A stretch of DNA of 48,509 nucleotides. Origin: an uncultured Bacteroidales bacterium (GTDB taxonomy: Bacteria; Bacteroidota; Bacteroidia; Bacteroidales; WCHB1-69). Both the position numbers and the translations under genes were made by a program. Below are positions 25,420-34,700 of this stretch, piece by piece (position 1 is the first letter of the stretch; each line of letters begins with the position of its first letter). The DNA lies in the NCBI GenBank assembly GCA_900315705.1, contig ONAB01000005.1, positions 1-48,509 on the forward strand, in the 5' to 3' direction. The notes under the pieces were generated by a model. It was not told where the DNA came from. It ran no database searches and saw nothing but the letters and a program-made list of their open reading frames with translations.

Positions 25420-25490
25420 CGATATGACCTCCCACGCTTCCCATCAGAACAGCGCACCCCGGGAGGTCTTAGAGTTTTATATAAAATCTT
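25420..25490 (+). ncRNA. candidate structured RNA upstream of the Abi gene
   Basis: An 8-bp perfect stem GACCTCCC (25426-25433) with GGGAGGTC (25461-25468) encloses an inner CGCT/AGCG stem (25435-25438 with 25451-25454) and a 12-nt loop. It is followed by the AT palindrome TTTTATATAAAA (25475-25486). It is GC-rich within AT-rich DNA, begins at the predicted transcription start and ends a few bases before the start codon. Structured RNAs that control toxicity are known upstream of abiF-type genes; assignment to that class is inference. Confidence 0.5.
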
Positions 25491-25494
25491 GATT

Positions 25495-26424
25495 ATGAAC
25501 TATTCTAAACCACCTCTTTCTATTACAGAACAAATTATCAAACTTGAAAAACGAGGATTAAACTTTTCCAACAAAACTCTTGCAAGCCACTATCTACAGA
25601 ATATCAGCTACTATCGACTGCGGGCATTCACTTATCCATTTCAGGACAATCAAAATCCCATATCGGACCATTCCTTTATCCGCAATGATATTGATTTCAA
25701 CGACATTATTGATTTATATGTTTTTGACCGTCGACTCAGAAATCTCGTATTCAACGAATTGGAAAAAATTGAAGTGGCCGTTCGCACTCAATTGTCTTTG
25801 GTTTATTCTCTATCCAACCAAGATTCTCTTTGGTATTTGAACTGTCAGATGTATACTAACAAACCCGCCAATTGTTTCTTGCATCTTAAAGAAGATATTG
25901 TTTCTGATGTTTTAAGAAGCAATGAGGATTTCATTAAACACTACAAATCCAAATATGACTCACCGGCTATGCCTCCTTCTTGGATGTCTCTAGAGGTGCT
26001 TTCTTTCGGAACATTAAGCAGGATGTATAAACTATTGAAACGAAGTGCAGACAAAAAAAGGATTGCAAATACTTTTGGCATTGGCGATATGGACATTTTC
26101 GCCAACTGGCTTCACGCCTTTTCTAATCTCCGTAACTGTTGCGCCCATCACAGTCGCATTTGGAACAGACGTTTTGTGGTACAGTTGAAATTACCATACA
26201 ACACCTCAAAACCCTTTCTGACACCTCCCACATTGACGAGCGTAAAGCAGAATAAACTTTTCGCATTACTTTCAGCTATTAAATACATCGTTGACATTAT
26301 TAGTCCTGGAAATTCTTTCAAATCCAAATTCAAAGAATTGATGAAAGAAAGGCATCGCTTACTTTCCATCAAAGATATGGGATTTCCTCCTGATTGGGAA
26401 CACTTACCCGTTTGGGAAAATTAG
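25495..26424 (+). CDS. Abi_2-family abortive infection protein (AbiD/AbiF-like, HEPN)
   Basis: A 309-residue cytosolic protein of the Abi_2 family, linked to phage exclusion. The N-terminus KPPLSITEQIIKLEKRGL and the segment HYLQNISYYRLRAFTYPF are typical of AbiD/AbiF. The C-terminal part has R213NCCAHH, an RX4H HEPN-type ribonuclease motif, followed by SRIWNRRF. Base composition is much more AT-rich than neighbouring genes, which suggests transfer. ATG 25495 is preferred over a TTG two codons upstream. A hairpin RNA and promoter lie directly upstream. Other HEPN-type RNase functions cannot be excluded. Confidence 0.85.
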   Translation: MNYSKPPLSITEQIIKLEKRGLNFSNKTLASHYLQNISYYRLRAFTYPFQDNQNPISDHSFIRNDIDFNDIIDLYVFDRRLRNLVFNELEKIEVAVRTQLSLVYSLSNQDSLWYLNCQMYTNKPANCFLHLKEDIVSDVLRSNEDFIKHYKSKYDSPAMPPSWMSLEVLSFGTLSRMYKLLKRSADKKRIANTFGIGDMDIFANWLHAFSNLRNCCAHHSRIWNRRFVVQLKLPYNTSKPFLTPPTLTSVKQNKLFALLSAIKYIVDIISPGNSFKSKFKELMKERHRLLSIKDMGFPPDWEHLPVWEN

Positions 26425-26436
26425 TGTTACATTTTT

Positions 26437-26457
26437 GGGACTCCAGAAGGAGTTCCC
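26437..26457 (+). terminator. hairpin after the Abi gene
   Basis: GGGACTCC pairs with GGAGTTCCC (one bulged T) around an AGAA loop, 12 bp after the Abi stop codon. There is no long U-tract, so termination is plausible but not certain. Confidence 0.4.
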
Positions 26458-26485
26458 GAACCATACCGGCCTTATCAACACACCG

Positions 26486-26515
26486 TTGTTTATTTCAAAA
26501 AAAAGGTTACTTTTG
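26486..26515 (+). promoter_or_regulatory. promoter of the ABC exporter operon
   Basis: -33 TTG (26486-26488) and exact -7 TACTTTTG (26508-26515) are separated by 19 bp, one of the best promoter matches in the window. It leaves a leader of nearly 100 nt that contains the palindrome at 26542-26557. Confidence 0.6.
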
Positions 26516-26541
26516 CGCTCTTATTCTGGATAATTGTTCAA

Positions 26542-26557
26542 AAAACACAAGTGTTTT
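26542..26557. promoter_or_regulatory. operator-like palindrome AAAACAC-AA-GTGTTTT
   Basis: A perfect inverted repeat with a 2-bp centre, flanked further out by TGTT (26536-26539) and AACA (26564-26567). It lies between the exporter promoter and the first gene. It looks like a dimeric repressor site (TetR/MarR size), but no such regulator gene is adjacent. Confidence 0.4.
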
Positions 26558-26613
26558 ACATTCAACAGGATAAGACGAAAAAACGTACCTTTTGCACACT
26601 ATAATACGCCGAT

Positions 26614-27540
26614 ATGATAAACAGAAAACACTCTAGAAACAGACTCAGTGCTATGTTGTACCTGCTGGTTGCAGGGTTGTTGCTCACCACCGGTTGTGGG
26701 AAGAACAAGGGCGATGCCGACGCTTACGGCGTTTGCGAGGCGACCGAGATCACCGTCTCCTCAGAGAGCAACGGCAAGATGCTCGACTTCGACATCCAGG
26801 AGGGGCAATCCTACGAAGCCGGACAGATTTTGGGCTGCATCGACACCTTCCAGACCTACTTGCAAATCAAGCAGCTGGAGTCTTCCATCAACGCCGTGCT
26901 GGCCCGCCGTCCCAACGCCGGCTCGCAAATGCGGGTGTTGGAGGACAAACTGGCCACTCTGAACAAGGAGAAGCAGCGCGTGCACAACCTCATTGAGGCC
27001 AACGCCGCATCCACCAAGCAGTTGGATGACATCCAGGCAGAGATCAACATCACGATGAGCCAGATTGCCGCCACCCGCTCCACCCTCTCCACGCAGGACC
27101 AGTCGCTGTTAGAGGAGGTGGAGGCGATGCGCTTCCAGTTGCAGCAGTTACAGCACGCTTTGGAGAGCTGCCACATCAAGGCGCCCATCACCGGCACCAT
27201 CATCAACAAATATATCGAAGAGAACGAGTTGGCCTATCAGGGCAAGCCCCTCTTCAAGATTGCCGACCTGAACAATATGTACATCAAGGTGTACATCACG
27301 GAAGACAAGCTGGCCTCTGTCAAGCTGAACCAGAAGGCCATCGTGCGCCTCGACAACAAGAACGGCAAGCCCATCAAGTTGGAGGGCCAGGTCTCCTGGA
27401 TCTCCCCGAAGGCGGAATTCACCCCAAAGATGATCCAGACCAAGGAGGAGCGCGTCAACTTGGTGTATGCGGTCAAGGTCAGTTTCAAGAACGACGGCTC
27501 CGCCAAAATCGGGATGCCCGGCGACGTGATTTTCAAATAA
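26614..27540 (+). CDS. HlyD-family periplasmic adaptor lipoprotein of an ABC exporter
   Basis: A 308-residue membrane fusion protein joining an inner membrane ABC exporter to an outer membrane duct. Lipobox Cys28 (LLTTGC); half-lipoyl segments GKMLDFDIQEGQSYEAGQIL and IKAPITGTIINKYIEENELAYQGKPL flank a coiled-coil hairpin (about 85-180); a beta-barrel domain follows. It heads a five-gene operon like the E. coli ybhGFSR type, with 15 bp to the next gene. No TolC-type gene or regulator is adjacent. Confidence 0.92.
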   Translation: MINRKHSRNRLSAMLYLLVAGLLLTTGCGKNKGDADAYGVCEATEITVSSESNGKMLDFDIQEGQSYEAGQILGCIDTFQTYLQIKQLESSINAVLARRPNAGSQMRVLEDKLATLNKEKQRVHNLIEANAASTKQLDDIQAEINITMSQIAATRSTLSTQDQSLLEEVEAMRFQLQQLQHALESCHIKAPITGTIINKYIEENELAYQGKPLFKIADLNNMYIKVYITEDKLASVKLNQKAIVRLDNKNGKPIKLEGQVSWISPKAEFTPKMIQTKEERVNLVYAVKVSFKNDGSAKIGMPGDVIFK

Positions 27541-27555
27541 CAGAGCGGCAAGGCA

Positions 27556-28500
27556 ATGACGAACGCCATCACCATAGAGCACGTCAACAAGGTATATGAC
27601 GGCAAGGTCACCGCGCTGAAGGACGTCTCCTTCAACGTGGAGGAGGGCGAGGTGTTCGGTCTGGTGGGCCCCGACGGCGCGGGCAAGTCCACCCTCTTCA
27701 ACATCCTCACTACCCTGCTGCTGCCCGATTCCGGCAAGATCAGCCTCCTCGGGATGGATGTCATCAACGAATACAAGTCCGTGCGGCAGATTATCGGTTA
27801 CCTGCCCGGGGTGTTCTCCCTGTACCCGGACCTGAGCGTCGAGGAGAACCTCCAGTTTTTCGCGGTGATGTACAAGAGCAGCATCGAGGAGAATATGGAG
27901 CTCATCCGGCCCATCTGGAAGCAGATTTCGCCCTTCAGCGACCGCAAGGCGGGCAAGCTCTCCGGCGGTATGAAGCAGAAACTGGCCCTCTGCTGCGCAC
28001 TTATCCACTGTCCCAAGATCCTCTTCCTCGACGAGCCCACCACCGGTGTGGACCCCGTGTCGCGCAAGGAGTTCTGGGACATCCTGAAGTCGATCCGCAC
28101 GCAAGGCATCACCGTGGTGGTGTCCACGCCCTATATGGACGAGGCCACGCGCTGCGACCGCATCGCGATGATTCAGGAGGGGCAGATACTCGGCATCAAC
28201 ACGCCGTCGGCCTTCATCCGCGACTTCCAAGGCAAGCTTTACACCTTCCGCAGCGAGAACATCTTTTCCCTGCTCAACATAATGGAGCAATGTCCGCTCC
28301 GCTGCAACTATTATCCTTACGGGGAGCATTGCCACATCGCCTTTTACGACGACGTGGCGACGGCCCTGCCCCAGTTCGAGCAATTCCTGCAGGAGCAGGG
28401 ACAGTCGCACGGCGAGATTATCGCCATCGACCCCTCCGTGGAGGATTGTTTCATTGAGATTGTACAGATGCGCAACGCCCTAAACCAAACACAGCCCTAA
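27556..28500 (+). CDS. ABC transporter ATP-binding protein (exporter, first ATPase)
   Basis: A 314-residue ATPase subunit. Walker A GPDGAGKST, ABC signature LSGGMKQK and Walker B with ILFLDEPTTGVDP are all present. A C-terminal extension of about 90 residues follows the nucleotide-binding domain. The second ATPase gene starts 1 bp after the stop, so coupling is tight. In the related E. coli YbhF and RbbA/YhiH proteins the two ATPases are fused into one chain; here they are separate. Confidence 0.95.
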   Translation: MTNAITIEHVNKVYDGKVTALKDVSFNVEEGEVFGLVGPDGAGKSTLFNILTTLLLPDSGKISLLGMDVINEYKSVRQIIGYLPGVFSLYPDLSVEENLQFFAVMYKSSIEENMELIRPIWKQISPFSDRKAGKLSGGMKQKLALCCALIHCPKILFLDEPTTGVDPVSRKEFWDILKSIRTQGITVVVSTPYMDEATRCDRIAMIQEGQILGINTPSAFIRDFQGKLYTFRSENIFSLLNIMEQCPLRCNYYPYGEHCHIAFYDDVATALPQFEQFLQEQGQSHGEIIAIDPSVEDCFIEIVQMRNALNQTQP

Positions 28501-28501
28501 G

Positions 28502-29221
28502 ATGAACAGCATAGAAGTGCACGATTTAACCAAGCAGTTCGGGGCCTTCACCGCTGTCAACCACATCTCCTTTGAGGTGCGGGAGGGCGAGATATTCGGT
28601 TTTCTCGGCGCCAACGGGGCGGGCAAGACCACGGCCATCAAGATGATGAGCGGGTTGTTGCAGCCCACCTCCGGCACGGCCATCATCGCCGGCTACGACG
28701 TGCGCACGCAGTCGAAACTCATCAAGCGCAACATCGGCTATATGAGCCAGCGCTTCTCGCTGTACAACGACCTCACCGTGTTTGAGAATATGCAGCTCTT
28801 CGGCACCATCTACAAGATTCCGCGCAAGGAGCTGAAGGAGCGCATCCACACCTCGCTGAAAGAGTTGGATATGGACCAGCACGCCAACACCTTGGTGGAA
28901 GCCATCCCGCTGGGCTGGAAACAGAAGCTGGCCTTCGCCACCGCCATCCTGCACCGCCCGAAGATTGTGTTCCTCGACGAGCCCACCTCGGGTGTCGATC
29001 CCATCGTCAGGCGCGAGTTCTGGAAACTCATCTATGATACCGCCTCCACTGGCGTCACCATACTGGTGACCACCCACTATATGGACGAGGCCGAGTACTG
29101 CAACCGCATCTCCATAATGGCCGAGGGCGAACTCAAGCTCATCGGCACCCCCGACGAGCTGAAAAAGAAGATGGCGGCCACCACCATCAACGACGTTTTT
29201 GTAAAATTTGTCAGAAGATAG
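28502..29221 (+). CDS. ABC transporter ATP-binding protein (exporter, second ATPase)
   Basis: A 239-residue ATPase subunit. Walker A GANGAGKTT and Walker B IVFLDEPTSGVDP are intact, but the usual LSGGxxQ signature is replaced by IPLGWKQKLA. A similar PLGW form occurs in the second half of fused YbhF-like ATPases, so this subunit probably pairs with the canonical ATPase before it, giving one consensus and one degenerate site. The permease gene begins 3 bp after the stop. Confidence 0.95.
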   Translation: MNSIEVHDLTKQFGAFTAVNHISFEVREGEIFGFLGANGAGKTTAIKMMSGLLQPTSGTAIIAGYDVRTQSKLIKRNIGYMSQRFSLYNDLTVFENMQLFGTIYKIPRKELKERIHTSLKELDMDQHANTLVEAIPLGWKQKLAFATAILHRPKIVFLDEPTSGVDPIVRREFWKLIYDTASTGVTILVTTHYMDEAEYCNRISIMAEGELKLIGTPDELKKKMAATTINDVFVKFVRR

Positions 29222-29224
29222 AGG

Positions 29225-30328
29225 ATGAAAGAGTTACGAATGATATTGCGCAAGGAGTTCATCCACATCTTCCGTGACAAGATCACGCTGTTCCTGGTGC
29301 TCGCTATGCCCATCGCCCTGGTGCTGCTCTTCGGCTTCACCATCAGCTCCGACATCCGCAACGCCAAAATCTCCGTCCTCGACCAGGCCAACGACAGCCA
29401 GTCGAAGAAGCTGATAGAAAAGATCACCGCCTCGGGTTATTTCCAGGTGGTCTCCTACCCCAACAATGAAGTGGAGATCGACGACGACTTCAAGAGCAAG
29501 AACATCAAGCTGGCCATCATCATCCCGGCCCGGTTTGAGGAGTCGCTCTCCAACGAGCACGAAGCCTCCCTGCAAGTCATCAACGACGTCTCCGACCTGA
29601 ATGTCGCCTCGGTGCTGAACAACTATGTGCGGGCGGTGGTCCACAGTTTCACTGAAGAGTACAACTCCAAGACGGGCGAGACCACCCCGTTCGACATCAC
29701 CACCAAGATGCTCTACAACCCGGAGATGAACAGTGTCTATATGTTCGTGCCGGGCATCATCACCCTGATTATGATTCTGGTCACCGCGCTGCTGACCTCC
29801 ATCACGCTGGCGCGCGAGAAGGAGACGGGCACGATGCGGATGCTGCTCATCACCCCCGTGAAGAAGATCCACATCGTGTTGGGCAAGGTGATTCCCTATA
29901 TGATCATCTCCTTCATCAGCACCATCATCATCTTGGTGCTCAGCGTGTTCGTTTTCAAGATGCCGATTAACGGCAGCATCCCGTTCCTGCTTTTCCTGTG
30001 CATCATCTTTATGCTGACGGCGGCTTCGTTCGGTATGCTGATATCCTCCATCAGTTCCACGCAGCTCGATGCAATGATGATCACGATGATGGGGTTGTTT
30101 CTGCCCACGGTGCTGCTCTCCGGTTTCCTGTTCCCGCTCAACAGTATGCCGATGGTCTTCCAGGTGCTGGCCAACGTCTTCCCCGCCAAATGGTTCATCC
30201 TCGCCATCAAGGACGTGATGATCAAGGGGGCCGGCTTCTTCGATATATGGAAATATTTGCTCATATTGTTCGCGATGGCTGTGGTGTTCATCAGCTTCAG
30301 CCTGATGCGGTTGGATAAAAGAAATTAG
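29225..30328 (+). CDS. ABC-2 type permease (YbhS/YbhR-like), first
   Basis: A 367-residue membrane subunit. One N-terminal helix (about 20-42) is followed by a large extracytoplasmic domain (to about 175) and then five hydrophobic helices ending near the C-terminus, the ABC2_membrane_3 layout. The conserved stretch ITLAREKETGTMRMLLITPVK precedes the second helix. It would form a heterodimer with the next permease, 2 bp downstream. The substrate is unknown; drugs, lipids and sodium/lithium have been proposed for relatives. Confidence 0.93.
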   Translation: MKELRMILRKEFIHIFRDKITLFLVLAMPIALVLLFGFTISSDIRNAKISVLDQANDSQSKKLIEKITASGYFQVVSYPNNEVEIDDDFKSKNIKLAIIIPARFEESLSNEHEASLQVINDVSDLNVASVLNNYVRAVVHSFTEEYNSKTGETTPFDITTKMLYNPEMNSVYMFVPGIITLIMILVTALLTSITLAREKETGTMRMLLITPVKKIHIVLGKVIPYMIISFISTIIILVLSVFVFKMPINGSIPFLLFLCIIFMLTAASFGMLISSISSTQLDAMMITMMGLFLPTVLLSGFLFPLNSMPMVFQVLANVFPAKWFILAIKDVMIKGAGFFDIWKYLLILFAMAVVFISFSLMRLDKRN

Positions 30329-30330
30329 TT

Positions 30331-31449
30331 ATGCGGACGATACTGATACTGATAAAGAAAGAGTTCCTGCAGGTGTTTCGCAACCCCTTGCTCATCGGCA
30401 TCCTCACCGTGGCGCCGATGGTGCAGTTCATCATATTCCCCTTCTGCGCCGACTACGAGATCAAGGTGCTTCACATCGCATTCATCGACAACGACCATTC
30501 GACGATTTCCCAAGACCTCACCCACACCTTCAACGCCTCCGGGTACTTCATTTCCCACGGCTTAGTGAAGAACAAGAAGGAGGCTGAGAAGATGATGAAG
30601 CACGACAAGATCGACATCCTTGTGGAGTTTCCCCACGATTTCGAGCGCAGCCTGTACAACAACGAGCCCACGCAGATTGCCATCACCGCCAATGCCATCA
30701 ACACGATGAAGGCGGGCATCGGCACGGGCTATGTGCAGAACATCATCGGCGACTATCTGAACGATTTCGCTCAGAACAACCGCCCGCCGCAGGCCCCCAC
30801 CAAGGTCAGCATCAACATCTCCAACGTCTATTGGTACAATGAGCAGATGAACTACAAGAACCTCATCGTGCCCGGCATCTTGGTGATTCTGGTCACGCTG
30901 ATCGGTTGCTATGTCACGGCCCTGAACCTCGTGCGCGAGAAGGAGATCGGCACCATCGAGCAGGTGAACGTCACCCCCATCCGGCGCTGGCAGTTCCTGC
31001 TCGGCAAGATGATACCCTTCTGGATTCTCGGCATCAGCGAGTTCATCATCGGGTTGGTGATTATGAAATTGGTGTTCGGCATCACGGTGCAGGGCAGCAT
31101 CCCGATGCTGCTCGGGTGCACGGCCATCTACCTGCTGGTGATGCTCGGCCTGGGATTCTTCATCTCCAGCATCGCCGACAACCAGCTGCAGGCAATGTTC
31201 ATCGTGTTGTTCCTCTTCATCGTGTTTGTCCTGCTGAGCGGCCTCTTCACGCCCACGGAGGGTATGCCCGAATGGGCGCATAAAATCAACTACCTCAATC
31301 CGATGTCGTTCTTTATGAATGTCATCAAGAAAGTGGTGCTGAAAGGCACGGAGGTGGAGAGTTTGCGAACAGAGTTCATCGTGCTGTCTGTGATGGCAGT
31401 CGTCATCAACACGGGGGCGGTGGTAAGTTATAAGGAAAGCAGTAAATAA
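30331..31449 (+). CDS. ABC-2 type permease (YbhS/YbhR-like), second
   Basis: A 372-residue paralogue of the preceding permease with the same topology: one N-terminal helix, an extracytoplasmic domain, LNLVREKEIGTIEQVNVTPI before the second helix, then five helices. It ends the exporter operon; repeats follow immediately. Two distinct permeases with two distinct ATPases imply a fully asymmetric ABC complex. Confidence 0.93.
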   Translation: MRTILILIKKEFLQVFRNPLLIGILTVAPMVQFIIFPFCADYEIKVLHIAFIDNDHSTISQDLTHTFNASGYFISHGLVKNKKEAEKMMKHDKIDILVEFPHDFERSLYNNEPTQIAITANAINTMKAGIGTGYVQNIIGDYLNDFAQNNRPPQAPTKVSINISNVYWYNEQMNYKNLIVPGILVILVTLIGCYVTALNLVREKEIGTIEQVNVTPIRRWQFLLGKMIPFWILGISEFIIGLVIMKLVFGITVQGSIPMLLGCTAIYLLVMLGLGFFISSIADNQLQAMFIVLFLFIVFVLLSGLFTPTEGMPEWAHKINYLNPMSFFMNVIKKVVLKGTEVESLRTEFIVLSVMAVVINTGAVVSYKESSK

Positions 31450-31484
31450 TTAAGAAATTAAGAAACTAAGAAATTAAGATTATA
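31448..31484. repeat. short AAACTAAG/AAATTAAG microsatellite
   Basis: About four 8-bp units follow the stop of the last exporter gene. It belongs to the same family as the tracts at 3641, 9300, 13416, 20432 and 21524. Confidence 0.75.
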
Positions 31485-31519
31485 CATTAAACGGCCCCGT
31501 AGGGGCAAGAGCCAGGTAG

Positions 31520-31648
31520 GCCCCCACAAGGCGGAGCCGCAGTGGGGAGATTGACAGACCAAACGCCCCCACAAGGCGCAGCCGCAGTGGGGAGATTGAC
31601 AGACCAAACGCCCCCACAAGGCGAAGCCGCGGTGGGGAGATTGACGGA
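31520..31648. repeat. three tandem 45-bp palindromic repeats
   Basis: Copies start at about 31521, 31566 and 31611 with an exact 45-bp period. Each holds CCCCCAC...GTGGGG as an inverted repeat around GGCGnAGCCGC, followed by AGATTGACAGACCAAAC as spacer. A smaller hairpin GGCCCC/GGGGC sits just before (about 31492-31506). The array lies ahead of the giant T9SS gene and may act as terminator or mRNA-stability element for the exporter operon. Confidence 0.85.
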
Positions 31649-31705
31649 AAAACGTGCGACGAAATATTGGAAATTAGAAATTACAATAACATAAAAAGAA
31701 AGATT

Positions 31706-34700
31706 ATGAAAAACAATCGTTTATTACACATTTTGAAAAGCGGGGTCACCGCTGTTATGGTGGCTCTATTCTTGCTTCTGGCGAACAACGGTTTTGCCGA
31801 GAAGGGTTGGCAGAAGGTCACCAGTGTCAGTTCTCTGAGTGCGGGCGACAGTGTCATCATCGTCGCCGCCGACTACGACTATGCCTTGAGCACCACACAG
31901 CAGAGCAACAACAGAACTGGTACGGCCATCAGCAAGTCGGGCAACATCGCCGTCATTACCAGCGAGGTTCAGATTCTGACGTTGGAGACTGGCGTAAGTG
32001 CCGGCACCTTTGCCTTCTATTCCCATGGTACTACTACACAAAACACGGGTTACTTGTACGCCGCTGGCACAGGAAGCTCCAACTATCTCCGTACCAAGGC
32101 CACCCTGGACTTCAGAGGGTCTTTTCTCATCACCATCGATGCTAACGGCGCGACCACAGTCGTGGCACAAACCACGGAAACGGACCGCACACATATGCGT
32201 TTCAATAATGGCAACTCCCCCAAGCTGTTCAGTTGCTACTCCAGTACGAGCAGCCAGTCGCCTGTCACGATCTACAAATATGTGGAACTGGGCAACTTCA
32301 CAGTGGCCACGCCTACATTTTCCCTGCCCGCCGGTCTTTACACCACCCCACAAACAGTGTCCATCAGTTGTGCCACAACCGGTGCCACCATTCTCTACAC
32401 CACCGACAACTCCAACCCTGCCACCAACGGGCAGGTGTACTCCACTCCCCTGACGATTTCCACCACAACGACTTTGAAGGCCATTGCCGTGGCCGGCACC
32501 GACACCAGCTTTATGGCTTCTGTCACATACACTTTCCCTGCCACGGTGCCCAACATCGCCGCCTTCAAGGCTTTAACGGACAACAACACTCCCTACTATT
32601 TCAGCAATGAAGTCACCTACGTCTTTAAGCAAAGTCCCTACACTTACGTGAAGGATGCCACTGGCGCACTACTGCTTTACGGCAGCCAGATCACGACCAC
32701 TTACCAGGAAGGCGACCAGATCAGCGACCTTATGGGCACACGTTCCGTCTATAACGGCCAAATCGAACTAATCCCGACTGCGAACACTCCTGCAGCCACC
32801 TCTAACACCGGTGCCGTCGCCCCCATCGTGGTGACGATGGCAGACTTGCTGGCCAACTACAGCCAATATGACGCACAACTAATCACACTCCAGGGTGTGA
32901 CGCTGGACGCTGCTTTCACCGGCACGACCAACGCCACCACCGCCATCAGCCAGGGCAGCAGCACCTGCGACATCTACAACCGTTTTGGCGTGGACACCAC
33001 GCTGGCTGCCGGCACCGTGACTGACGTGACGGGCTTCGCCGCCATCTACAATTCCAACATCCAGATTTACCCGCGCAACAATGCCGACCTGGCTGCTGCC
33101 ACGCCTCCCGTGCCGCAGCCCACGCTCACCATCGTGAGCCCTGCCGACGGCAGCAACTACTCCACTTTGGACACGTTGCACGTGACGCTGGCCATCGACA
33201 ACTTCACCATTGGCACCGACGGTCTGCTCAAGGTCGAGTCCAGCATCCTTTCCGCGCTCAACATGCCGAGTCCGTTCTATTTCAACGCCATCACCTGGGC
33301 CCTTTTCCAGAACCAGGTGCTGAGTCCGCTGCCGGCGGGTTCCTTCAGTGCCACCATCTCTTTGGTGGGCTTGGACTCCTTGCCTTTGACCCCTGCCGTC
33401 AGCGCGATGACGGACTTCACCGTGACGGCTCCTGTGCTGCCCACGCCGACCATCACGGTCACGGGCGACAATGCGGGCCCCGACACCTACTATTTCACCG
33501 CGCACGTGACGATGGCCGTCACCGAGCCGGGTGCTGAAATCCGTTACACCACGGACGGCACCGCGCCGACGGCTACTTCCACCCTCTACACTACGCCCTT
33601 CGACGTAACCACAACCACCACCCTCAAGGCGATGGCCGTGAAGGCCCACTATGCCAACAGCGCCGTGGCCGAGCAGAGCATCACCATCGCTATCCCGACG
33701 GTGGCCACGCCTACTCTCACGCCGGGCACGGGCACTTACGCCGACAGTGTCACGGTGACGATGGCCTGCACCACCACGGGGGCCCAGATCCGCTACACCA
33801 CCGACGGCAGCGAGCCCACTGCCACCTCCACCCTCTACGCCACTCCAGTGACGCTGACCTCCAACACCACTCTCAAGGCCAAGGCCTTCAAGGAGAACTG
33901 GACGGCCAGCGAGAGCGTGACGGCCGTTTATACCATCGCTCACGAGCCGGCCTTGGCCGCCACTCCGGCGTCCCTAACCTTCAACAGCACCACGCTGACG
34001 GGTGTCATCACCGTTACCTCCGCATTCCTGACCAGCCCCATCACGGTGGCTTGCAGCGACCCGCACTTCACCCTCTCGGCCACCACGATCCCGACCACGT
34101 CCGCTTCCGCCCAGGTGACTGTCACCTTTGACGGCACCGAGCCGGCCACGGGTGTTGTCACGTTGAGCAGCGACACGCTCACCGCACAGGTGGCGCTGAC
34201 CGCCACGGCCACGCTGCCCGCACCGGTCATCACGCCTGCCACGGGCACCACGGACACGATGGTCACGGTGACGATGACCTGCACCAACGGCGCCGCTATC
34301 CACTACACTACGGACGGCAGCACGCCCACGGCTGCTTCAGCCACCTACAGCTCTCCTGTTGTGCTGCACACGCCCGGCACCTACACGGTCAACGCCATCG
34401 CCGTCAAGAGCGGCTGGGACAACAGTCCTGTAGCCACGGCCACCTACACCATCACCGTGCCGGAGCCGCCCGCCCCTGTGTATAACGATACTATTATTTA
34501 TTATACCAGTTTTGATTCCACCGAACATTTCCTCGGCGGCAACAACTTCCAGAACGACCAAGTGATCTTCAACGGTCCTACCGGTCAGCAGTGGGGCACG
34601 TACCACGGCACCGCGACCACCACGAGCGCCATCAGTGGCGACCAGTCGATGCAGATGCGCTACTATGTGAGCGGCGACCACATCGGGCACCTCGGCTACA

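Noticed and set aside
25163-26613. Full mobile element or prophage remnant
   Set aside because: Base composition suggests import of the Abi gene, but no integrase, transposase, terminal repeats or attachment duplication could be seen.
31520-31648. CRISPR array
   Set aside because: Three copies with 45-bp period, but the spacer between palindromes is the same each time and no cas genes are present.
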